Origin: Limisphaerales bacterium | Lineage (GTDB): Bacteria > Verrucomicrobiota > Verrucomicrobiia > Limisphaerales > UBA11358 | Direction: 5' to 3' | Length of the DNA stretch: 41,825 nt | Assembly: GCA_003151855.1 (NCBI GenBank) | Contig: PLYV01000292.1 | Location: 1 to 41,825 of the forward strand | Part shown: positions 9,201 to 17,000 of the stretch, piece by piece | How positions within the stretch are numbered: position 1 is the first letter of the stretch | Layout: each line of letters begins with the position of its first letter | The notes under the pieces: model-generated | Database searches by the model: none | Told to the model about the DNA's origin: nothing | Seen by the model: only the letters and a program-made list of their open reading frames with translations | Translations under genes and position numbers: made by a program

Positions 9201-12200
9201 AGGAGGCAATTTTACCTTTAACGGCAATCTTACCGGCGGGGGCACCATTACACGCGGGATTGGTGCTACCCTGACTCTCTGGCTCGGTGGCGACAACAGC
9301 GGTTTCACTGGAACTTACCAAGATCAAGTCAACGGCAACGCCGTCACCCGCTTTAATACAGCCAGTGCTGGCAGCGCCAGTGCGCGCTGGATTTGGAATC
9401 AAGGAACCAGCACTCGCATGTCTTTGAACTTTGGCGATGGCACCATCAACTGGGGTTCGATGACCGGCAGCGGCTTTGTTCAACAAGGAACCGCCGGCAC
9501 GTCCGTAATTCAAGCGGGTGCATTGGGATTAAACGATACTTTTTCGGGCGTCATGCAGGAATTTGCTGCCGGAGATGTTTTGGCTTTCACAAAGGTTGGC
9601 ACGGGCACGATGACGCTCTCGGGCGCCAACACCTACAGCGGCACGACGACGGTGAGCGCTGGCACGTTGCTGGTGAATGGTTCCACCGCTTCCGGCAGCG
9701 CAGTGACGGTCGCCAATGCCACGCTCGGCGGCAGCGGCACGATCAATGGCAGCGTCACCGTCAATAGCGGCGGCACGTTTGCGCCTGGCACCAATGGGGT
9801 TGGCACATTGAATTTGGGCAGCGGGCTGACGTTGAACGCCGGCGCCATTTCGTCATACACGCTCGGCACCAGCAGCACCACGGCGGCGGTCACGGGCAAC
9901 CTGGCCTTGAACGGCACGCTCAACGTCACCGCCGGTGCTGGTTTTGGCGTCGGCACTTACACGCTGGCCACTTACACCGGCACATTGAGCGGCGCTTGGA
10001 CCTTGGGCACCACACCCGCCGGATATTCTTACGCGGTGAATACCAGCACGGCCGGCCAGGTGAATTTGGTCGTGGGCAACCCATGGACAGTCAGTCCGGC
10101 CAGCTACGCCTTCGGTTCCGTGACGACGAATGCGACTCCGCAAGCCACCTTCACCATCACGAATTCCAGTGGAACGACGGTCAACGGCACGGCGAGCGTG
10201 GGCACAACGGCGTTTTCAATTGTTTCGGGCAGTCCGTTCTCGGTGGCGGCAGGCAGCACGGCGACGGTGACGGTGCAATTTGCTCCGACCACGCCCGGCT
10301 CGAATTATACGGACACCGTGCAGTTCACCAGCGGCGCGCAAACGGTCAACGTGCCGGTGACAGGCACCGGTCTGGATTATCCCGTGGCGAACTTCAGCGG
10401 CACGCCGACCACTGGCTACGCGCCGTTGCCGGTCACCTTCACGGATACCAGCTACGGCGGCGCGACCAACCGCTTCTGGAATTTCGGCGACGGCAGCACG
10501 ACGAACACGCTGGCCACGACGGTGCAACACACCTATGCCCGGTCGGGCCGGTGGACGGTGACGCTGGTGACGGCCAACCAGCTTGGCGCGAGCACCAACA
10601 GCAAGCCGAACTACATCGGCACGACCGCGGTGCTGCGCGTCCTGACGGTGGGCGATTCCATCACCTTGGGCGCCTCGGTGCCCAGCTGGATTCCCGGTGG
10701 TTACCGGCTGCCGCTTTACCGGTTGTTCACCAATTTGAATTACAATGTGATTTTCACCGGGACAACCTCTGCGAATCCGGTGCCCGGCCTGAATTTCTAC
10801 CACGAAGGCCACGGCAGCGCGGAGATTGCGGGCGTGAACGCCCTGATGGAGGGGGTCTTTGAGAACACCGACGACCCGGACATCATCCTGCTGCTCCTTG
10901 GCACCAATGATTACGGCATTGGGCCCTCCGCCGGTGCGACGAACCGCCTCGACGCGATGATCAGCAACCTGGCCACCAACCGGCCCAACGCCAAGATCAT
11001 CGTCGCCAATTTGCTGATTCGCAGCGACAGCACGAGTCTCGACACGCAGATTCAAACCACCTTCAATCCCTTCATCCCCGGCATCGTCGCGGCCCACGCC
11101 GCGCTGGGGCAACAGGTCTATTTCACGGATATGCGGAGCGCCGTGCCGACCAACAGCCTCTCCGACGGCCTTCATCCGACCGCCACCGGTTATGCCCAGA
11201 TGGCGACGAACTGGTTCACCGCAGTCACCAACCTCGTCGCTGTGTTTGGCAGCACAAACGCCCCGGTCATCGCGCGCGTCACCAGCCCGATGGGTCTGAC
11301 CAACGTCGCGGTGACCTTCAGCAAGCCGGTGGCGGATTCGGCGGCGAACATCGCCAACTTCAGCTTGAGCGGCGGCGTGACCATCTCGGCGGCCATGCTC
11401 GACGTCGCCACGCGGCGCGTGGTGACGCTCACCACCAGCCCGTTGACAAAAAACGCCAGCTACACGCTCACCGCGACCAACATCGTGGACATCACCGACG
11501 CGGCGACGCCCATCGCGCCCAACACCACGGCCATCTTCACCGCCGCCGCCGTGCGCGGCGCGACGAACAACGTGGCCGAAGCCGCACACTTCCAGCTCGC
11601 CTACTCGATGGACATCCCGAACGCGCCCAGCTATCCGAGCAGCGTGGCTTACACCGTGGACAACCATGCCAGCCTCGGTGCGTATGGCCGCGTGGCGTAT
11701 TACATGGAACTGCAATCCACCAACGCCGGGCCGCTGCAAAACGTCTTGCAATACGTCTGGGTCTCGATGAATCCGTTCACGACGAACATCAACAAGATTG
11801 GTATTCCCACCGTGGCGAGCGGCGCGGTGTTCCAGCAGCCGGTGACGAACATGAATGTCGCCTCCAGTATGCCGAGCATCACGTCTGGCACTGGCTTGAA
11901 CGGCGGCAATCTTCAATTCTGGCCTTACGGTTATTCCATTGATGCCACCACCGGAGTTTACGACTGGAACAATGTCAACAGCGGCAGCGGCAATTATGGT
12001 TCAATGAAGATCGCCAACACCAATGCCTCGCAGATGTTGCTATCATTTAATCGTTGGGGCGGCACCGGTGGCAACGCGGATCTCGGCATCGGCAACAACC
12101 GGCTCTACAACCACGCCTTCGACCAGAATGATGCGCACGTCAACGCCCTCACGGCCATCAACCCGGACTGGACGTTCCTCACGAACGCGGCCAATTACTC

Positions 12201-13035
12201 CGTGAAGACCCTGCAAGTCTTCATCCAGCCCGATCCCGTGCCGGGCGCGACGAACATTTCCGCCGTGATGGGTCACCCCCGAATTATTGCCGCCAGCGAT
12301 CTCGCCGCCATTGCCGGCAACCCGGCGAATTACCCGCTGACCGTCACCGCCGTGAGCGCCACGAGCACCAACGGCAGCAGCGTTACCTTGGGCGGCGGCA
12401 ACATCACCTACACGCCGTCGGTCCTCGGCGCGGACGCCTACACCTACACCTTGAGCGATGGCAACGGCGGCACGGCCATCGGCAGGGTCAACGTCACAGT
12501 GTCCGTGAATCATCCGCCGGTGGCGGGAAACATGGTGGTCACGCGGAATGCGGGTATTTACTCGTTGCGAATCACGATCAGCGACCTGCTGACCAACGTG
12601 ACCGATGCGGACGGTGACACCATCACCTTGGTTGGCGTCGGCACCAGCACCAACGGTGTGATTGTCAGCTTGTCGGGCACGAACCTGCTGAACTACTACA
12701 ACACAAACAATGTGAACGACCAGTTCAGCTACACGGTGACGGACGGATTTGGCGGGACGAACACGGGGTTGGTCAGCATCGTGGTGAGCAACGCGGCGAC
12801 CGGGCAGATCACCGGCCAGTTCACGTCGTTCACCGGCGGGGTGGCGAACCTGACGTTCCATGGCATCCCGAATTACAGCTACATCACCGAGCGTTCGACC
12901 AACCTGACCGACTGGGTGGACGTGATGACAAATTCCGCCGCCACCAACGGCGTGATCAGTGTCAGCGACGCCTTTGGCGACCTGGGCGGCGTGCCGCCAG
13001 CCTCGGCGTATTACCGGTTGAAGTGGCAGCCGTGA
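6265..13035 (+). CDS. Giant secreted beta-strand-repeat protein with PKD and SGNH (CE3-like) esterase domains
   Basis: The frame is open from 6163, but the ATG at 6265 gives a clear signal peptide (MKKSIIQIFSALLAVALS...AHA) and a 2256-residue product. Residues 1 to about 1270 are beta-helix-forming autotransporter-associated repeats (PF12951 type); units such as GGLTKNGAGTLKLGG-VNTYTGATTV recur at about 7460, 8760, 8980 and 9590. Then come a choice-of-anchor-D/ASH-like domain (about 1273-1372), a PKD domain (about 1372-1445, FWNFGDGST) and an SGNH hydrolase domain (about 1455-1660). The last has the GDS block (VGDSITLG), GGYRLPLYRL, HEGHG, the LGTNDYG block and the DGLHP Asp-His pair, a pattern close to CE3 acetylxylan esterases. 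Further Ig/cadherin-like domains follow, ending with AYYRLKWQP. No outer-membrane barrel is present. It probably acts at the cell surface in polysaccharide deacetylation, but the substrate is inferred. Confidence 0.88.
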   Translation: MKKSIIQIFSALLAVALSTVSAHAANGADTWGGNTSALFSGGNWTGVNNPPLSGDSLLFGVAGTQGAALTADQTAGISYAGVTFNSGASAFTIGGNAFTLTGNIVNNAANTQTINNAITVSGDRTFNGASGALVLGGNLSGTGNITVGSGANTVTFGGTDDFSAMVTGFKALVVTGNLNVTGSTTVGSAVNSGTSPSGYLDVHGNAGITIPAGGSLTINGCPLLPGSIIGQNAAGTSTVTVNGGTFTVGGNMGLFALGNNRSDAIGVLTISSGTATITAGSATLQNAQNMICLGRDAATGTINLNGGTLATGRQFVRDGSTAANPGGGTGTATFNFNGGTLRAQANQTGGNGWFETATSGSYQVVTTTVNSGGAIIDCNGFNVNINTVLAHGTGTPDGGLTKNGAGTLKLGGVNTYTGATTVNQGTLEVGTAGTGIVSGSAVTVNSTGTLLVDSGATVGSSTVTVSGGTVGGAGTISGNTTINSSGALTPRPSAGSATTTTFGGNLTLASASANFTLSTTAGGANDKVNFGSSSTLTVDNTDTINITGTPLDVTTDYTLFTSTGGTVSMATTPTLKINGVTSDQTSTGKYKLLISGDGHSLLLHYIAAATPPTVNSASASPASLGHYQTTTLTVNVTPAAGKSISSVTVSVDGLAGAGDPVTLTGPGGDGTGNWTGIFTAAGTLAAGSYTVSGSVNQSDGGVAPWSVTGITVTNASPVWGGGGSDNKWSTLANWNSGSGPAPGIGDGVAFAGSTQVTNNLDHSVSIVSLTFNSGAGSFDITNAANTLTLAGGLTNNSTSAQTLDVPLALSGTPTINAAAGNVALNGAVSNSGGGLITAGSSTTVTLAGVNTYTGPTTIGTGNTLVIGGAGQLGGGSYSGNITNNGALNDGSSASQTLSGVIYGTGSLTNSGSGTLTLSGGNSYSGGTTLSNGTLVVNNNSALGSGVMTLAGGTFRSGATVTVTNAISVATNTTTIWDVQGGNFTFNGNLTGGGTITRGIGATLTLWLGGDNSGFTGTYQDQVNGNAVTRFNTASAGSASARWIWNQGTSTRMSLNFGDGTINWGSMTGSGFVQQGTAGTSVIQAGALGLNDTFSGVMQEFAAGDVLAFTKVGTGTMTLSGANTYSGTTTVSAGTLLVNGSTASGSAVTVANATLGGSGTINGSVTVNSGGTFAPGTNGVGTLNLGSGLTLNAGAISSYTLGTSSTTAAVTGNLALNGTLNVTAGAGFGVGTYTLATYTGTLSGAWTLGTTPAGYSYAVNTSTAGQVNLVVGNPWTVSPASYAFGSVTTNATPQATFTITNSSGTTVNGTASVGTTAFSIVSGSPFSVAAGSTATVTVQFAPTTPGSNYTDTVQFTSGAQTVNVPVTGTGLDYPVANFSGTPTTGYAPLPVTFTDTSYGGATNRFWNFGDGSTTNTLATTVQHTYARSGRWTVTLVTANQLGASTNSKPNYIGTTAVLRVLTVGDSITLGASVPSWIPGGYRLPLYRLFTNLNYNVIFTGTTSANPVPGLNFYHEGHGSAEIAGVNALMEGVFENTDDPDIILLLLGTNDYGIGPSAGATNRLDAMISNLATNRPNAKIIVANLLIRSDSTSLDTQIQTTFNPFIPGIVAAHAALGQQVYFTDMRSAVPTNSLSDGLHPTATGYAQMATNWFTAVTNLVAVFGSTNAPVIARVTSPMGLTNVAVTFSKPVADSAANIANFSLSGGVTISAAMLDVATRRVVTLTTSPLTKNASYTLTATNIVDITDAATPIAPNTTAIFTAAAVRGATNNVAEAAHFQLAYSMDIPNAPSYPSSVAYTVDNHASLGAYGRVAYYMELQSTNAGPLQNVLQYVWVSMNPFTTNINKIGIPTVASGAVFQQPVTNMNVASSMPSITSGTGLNGGNLQFWPYGYSIDATTGVYDWNNVNSGSGNYGSMKIANTNASQMLLSFNRWGGTGGNADLGIGNNRLYNHAFDQNDAHVNALTAINPDWTFLTNAANYSVKTLQVFIQPDPVPGATNISAVMGHPRIIAASDLAAIAGNPANYPLTVTAVSATSTNGSSVTLGGGNITYTPSVLGADAYTYTLSDGNGGTAIGRVNVTVSVNHPPVAGNMVVTRNAGIYSLRITISDLLTNVTDADGDTITLVGVGTSTNGVIVSLSGTNLLNYYNTNNVNDQFSYTVTDGFGGTNTGLVSIVVSNAATGQITGQFTSFTGGVANLTFHGIPNYSYITERSTNLTDWVDVMTNSAATNGVISVSDAFGDLGGVPPASAYYRLKWQP

Positions 13036-13045
13036 GCGAGAACTT

Positions 13046-13073
13046 CGGTGGCGGTTTTTGGGTTCCGCCACCG
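13046..13073 (+). terminator. Hairpin directly after the SGNH giant
   Basis: CGGTGGCGG at 13046-13054 pairs perfectly with CCGCCACCG at 13065-13073 around a T-rich loop. It begins 11 nt after the stop codon. No U-run follows the stem, so alone it is more likely an mRNA 3'-end or pausing hairpin than a full intrinsic terminator. Confidence 0.5.
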
Positions 13074-13080
13074 TGGAGGG

Positions 13081-13121
13081 AAGTGGGAGTGCTATGGGTT
13101 GGCACTCCCACTTCAAATTTT
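13081..13121 (+). terminator. Strong 12-bp hairpin, probable terminator
   Basis: AAGTGGGAGTGC (13081-13092) and GCACTCCCACTT (13102-13113) form a perfect 12-bp stem with a 9-nt loop, followed by CAAATTTT. It is the second of two consecutive hairpins between the SGNH giant and the PEP-CTERM gene. A weak U-tract makes it a probable, perhaps partial, terminator that would set different expression levels for the two genes. Confidence 0.6.
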
Positions 13122-13154
13122 AAAAGTCAGAAACACGACCGAAAGAACAAGCAC

Positions 13155-13847
13155 ATGAAACAGAATACAATCTTGACCGCCCTGCTGCTGGCCGCCGCGC
13201 CGGTCTGGGCGCAGACGGTGGTCAGCACCAGCTTCACCAACGATACCCCCGCCAGCATCGCTGACGGCAACCCGGTGGGAACCACGGAGCAGATTGCCGT
13301 GAGCGGCATAAGTGGCACCGTGACGAACGTGCAGGTGCAACTGGACATCACGGGCGGCTTTAACGGCGACCTCTACACTTACTTGGTGGATCCGACGGGG
13401 CAGATGGCGGTGCTGCTGAATCGTTCGGGTGTGGACGGGAGCAATCCGTCTGGCTATGGCAATGCGGGGTTCAATATCACGTTGTCTGGGGCGGCGACAA
13501 ATGACGTGCATTATTATCAGGCGAACACCTACTCAATTTCCGGCGGGCAGTTGACGGGAACCTGGGCGGCGGATGGGCGGAACATTAATCCGCAGTCGGC
13601 CGGGAGCGTATTCAGCAGCACGGTGCCGACGGCGGGCTTGAATCTTTACAACGGTTTGAACGGCGGGGACGTGAATGGAATGTGGACGCTGTTCATCGCG
13701 GACATGGCGGCGGGCGGCGGCAATGCCACCTTGGTGAGTTGGGGATTGACGGTTGTGACCGTGCCCGAACCGCAGACGTGGCTGATGCTCGGTGGCGGAC
13801 TGGCGATGTTCTATCTATGCCGAAGCTGGCGTGGTTTCAAGCCGTGA
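13155..13847 (+). CDS. PEP-CTERM sorted secreted protein with P-domain-like beta-sandwich
   Basis: The ATG at 13155 gives a signal peptide (MKQNTILTALLLAAAPVWAQ) and a 230-residue product; the open frame continues upstream but without signal-peptide character. The body (VQVQLDITGGFNGDLYTYLVDPTG, MWTLFIADMAAGGG, LVSWGLTV) resembles the proprotein-convertase P-domain fold often found in such proteins. The C-terminus has the full tripartite sorting signal: VPEPQTW, a hydrophobic stretch LMLGGGLAMFYLC, and a basic end RSWRGFKP. Such proteins are cleaved by an exosortase and displayed on or released from the surface, usually with exopolysaccharide. The exosortase is not in this window. It is probably an accessory surface protein; its ligand is unknown. 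Confidence 0.82.
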   Translation: MKQNTILTALLLAAAPVWAQTVVSTSFTNDTPASIADGNPVGTTEQIAVSGISGTVTNVQVQLDITGGFNGDLYTYLVDPTGQMAVLLNRSGVDGSNPSGYGNAGFNITLSGAATNDVHYYQANTYSISGGQLTGTWAADGRNINPQSAGSVFSSTVPTAGLNLYNGLNGGDVNGMWTLFIADMAAGGGNATLVSWGLTVVTVPEPQTWLMLGGGLAMFYLCRSWRGFKP

Positions 13848-13882
13848 CAAGGTTATAAGAACAGTGGAAAATCCAACAAAAT

Positions 13883-13966
13883 CAAGTCCTACGTCTCGCA
13901 CCACACTACCCAGGCAAGGTGTTCACGCACTACTTGGACACTCACCACAATCTCGGCTACCTTTAA
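13883..13966 (+). pseudogene. Second GH88 fragment, partial copy of the one at 5978-6060
   Basis: The frame QVLRLAPHYPGKVFTHYLDTHHNLGYL-stop matches QVLRLAPYYREKVFTHFMDTHHDLGFL in the GH88 fragment upstream. The 83 nt from 13883 align without gaps to 5978-6060 with 13 mismatches by eye (about 84% identity). The catalytic Asp of the DLGF motif is Asn here and a TAA follows at once, so it is non-functional. The flanks on both sides are unrelated. It lies in the 205-nt gap between the PEP-CTERM and the lyase genes, which holds nothing else recognisable. Confidence 0.7.
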
Positions 13967-14052
13967 GTGTGCTTTCAGCACCACAGTAAATACACGATGT
14001 TAAAAGCAGCTTATTTTCCAAAATTTTTCGCAAATTAGTAAAAAAAACGCAC

Positions 14053-17000
14053 ATGAAATCTAAATTTAAAAACAGTGTTCGCGGGTGGTGGTTCGTTCTG
14101 GCGCTCGTGACAGTCATCCTTGCGGGCAGTGGCTTTAAGGCTCACGCCTTTATTCATCCCTGCATTCCGCTCACCATCGAAGAACTGAACACCCTGAAGG
14201 CCAGCACCAATCAGAACCCTTGGAAGGACGGCTACGGATACGCGAGCGGCATATCGGCGAATTACACGATGCAGGGACCGTTTGCGACAGTCTCCCGCAC
14301 CCCTGACGTAAATCTCAACCAATGGAAGAGTGACATGGGTGCCGTGTATGGTCTCGCGCTCAAGTGGTATTTGACCGGCGACAACGCCTCCGCCCAGAAA
14401 TCGCACGACATCCTGCTCGCCTGGGCGAACACGCAGACGAGCTTCGGCGGTCAGGAAATGGCTCTTTCCATCGGCGACTATGCCGGTGCTTACACCGGCG
14501 GCGCTGACATTTTACGCGGCACCTGGCCCGGCTGGACAGCCGCCGATACGACGACGGTGAAAAATTATTTCCTGAATCTTCACTGGCCTGCCTGCTATGC
14601 CGGATTTAACAGCATTGGCCCCGCCAACAAAGGGGCTCTCACCATGGCGGCCGGTATCGCCATTGCGACTTTCTGCGATGACACCAACAAGTTCAACCAC
14701 GTCATTGACAATTTCCGCACCCTCCCGGCCTCCGGCCTGCCCAATACCCTGCCGACTGGCGAGATGGGTGAGACGGGCCGTGACCAGGGCCACTTCTTTA
14801 ACACCCTCGGGAGCATGGCCTTCCTTGCCGAAGTTGCCTGGAATCAAGGTATAGACCTCTATTCCGAATTGGACAACCGGCTGCTGGCCTGCGGCGAATA
14901 CTACGCCCGCAACACGCTCATGACCGATAATCCTTTTGTTACTTATGGCTCGATTGATTACAACTATTGGGTCAACAATCAATGGGTGGGAACTTACACC
15001 GCCAATCGCGGGGCTCTTTACTTCATCCAAAACGCGTATAAAAATCGCAAAGGCCTTCCCACTCCCTGGATAGACCTTAAACTCCAGTCCCAGCCGGTTG
15101 ATGGTGGCAACTGGACGCTTGCCAAGACTGCGGACTTCACCACCGCCACCCCGCTGTCGCCTATTGTTCTTCCGGCGGTTTCGGTGGCATCGAGCGGGTT
15201 GACCTTATTATCATTAGGCGCTACGGACATTGGAAGCAGCCTTTCTTATGCGAATGGAGTCTGGACACTGGCCGGATCTGGGTGGGGTGCCTGGGGCGGT
15301 GCCACTCACAGCTGTCAGTTTGCTTACAAAGCGATAACCGGCGATTGTGCCATGGTTGCCTTGGTCAACCCATTCCCCTATACGGGAAATACTGCCGGCA
15401 GGATGGGATTGATGATTCGTGACAATCTCTCCAACACCAATTCGCAGAATGCCATTGTCTCCTTATCGCCTCACTCAGCAGATAGTGGCTATAATTTTGA
15501 GTCCTATCAGACTGGCTGGACGGACAACTGGGGAGGGAGTAACTGGGCAAAACGTTCGCAAACTCTTGGTCTGCAAGTGTCCTTGCCTTACTGGCTTAAA
15601 ATCGAGCGCATAGGCAACCACATTAACACTTACACTTCGCCGGATGGCGCCAATTGGGCTCCCAATACCAGCTCCTACTACGGCAATGGTCTGCCATCCA
15701 CCGTTTATATCGGCTTATTTCTCTGCACTGGAGTCACTACGAACGCAACAGGAACCTATTCCAATGTGGCGTTCACCGGCGGAAGTGGTGGCCTGGTGAC
15801 AACTCCGGCGGCTCCGGCGGCTGTATTTGCCTCCGGCTCCAGCAAAGTCATTACCGTGCGCTGGGTGCCTTCCTTTGGTGCCACCAGCTACAACTTGCTC
15901 CGCTCCACCACATCGGGTAGTGGCTATACTGCCATCGCCAGCAATCTCTCCACCGCCACGACGAGTTATGTGGATACGACAGCGGTTGCGGGCACGACTA
16001 ACTACTATGTGGTTCAAGCGGTAAATTCTGTCGGCACCAGTGGCAATTCACCTGAGTTTAGCGGTTCTCTGCTTCCTGCGCCGATGGTCAACCTCGCCCT
16101 CAGTGGCAGTGGCACGGCCAGCTCCAACGATGGCGGATCCGGATGGGATGGACCCGCCCAAGCCTTCGACAACGACCCCGGCACAAGATGGTATAACGGC
16201 AACACCCACCCCAGCCCCATCGGCTGGCTCCGCTACGACTTCGGCTCGGGCATCGCACCGGTCATCAAGCGCTACACGGTGAACAGCGCCGACGTGGTTG
16301 GTCGCGAACCGACGGCCTGGCAATTTCAAGGCTCGAACGACGGTTCGACCTGGACGACGCTCGACACGGAGAGTGGCCAGGCCTTCTCCGATCCGTATAA
16401 GCAGAAAATCTACAACCTCGGCAACACTACCGCCTACCGCTACTACCAGCTCAATATCACCGCCGGCAACGGCGGCTCGCTGGGGATCTCCGAACTGGGA
16501 CTGTGGTCCGACAGTGGACAAGCCGTGCTCAACGGCACCTATCGCGTCGTCAATAAGAAGAGCAACAAGGTCATGGATGTGACCGGCAGCACCAACGGCG
16601 CACCGGTCGTGCAGCAGACCTTTGACGGGGGCAACAGCCAGCTGTGGAACATTACCTGGCAGGGCAATGGCCAGTATCGCGCCACCAACGTTGCCAGGGC
16701 CAAGGTGATTGACAACGGCGGCAGCGCCAACGCGGGCGACAATCTGGTCATCCAACCTTCGAGCGGAGGCAACAGCCAGCTCTGGAGCATTTTGCCCGAC
16801 AGCGATGGCTTCTTCCGCATCACGTCCGCGAACAGCGGCCTGGTTGCCGATGTCAGCGGCGGCTCGACAGCCAATGGCGCAAACATCATTCAAGGCACCT
16901 ACAACGGCGGTGACAGCCAGCTCTGGATGCCCGGATTTGCCGCCGCGCCGCAGCCGATCCCTCCGGCTCCCACCGGCTTGGGGGCTGCGCCAGCTTCCTT

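Noticed and set aside
7459-9690. Recurring Gly/Asn/Thr-rich DNA that could be taken for a CRISPR or minisatellite array
   Set aside because: The repeats are degenerate, irregularly spaced and conserved at protein level as PF12951-type strands, so they are coding repeats.
10216-11916. 566-residue minus-strand open frame
   Set aside because: It lies wholly antisense to the SGNH giant, is dominated by Arg, Gly, His and Val, and has no recognisable domain. It is a shadow of GC-rich codons.
13792-13989. 65-residue plus-strand frame after the PEP-CTERM gene
   Set aside because: It overlaps the PEP-CTERM tail, and the recognisable GH88 similarity in this stretch is in a different frame.
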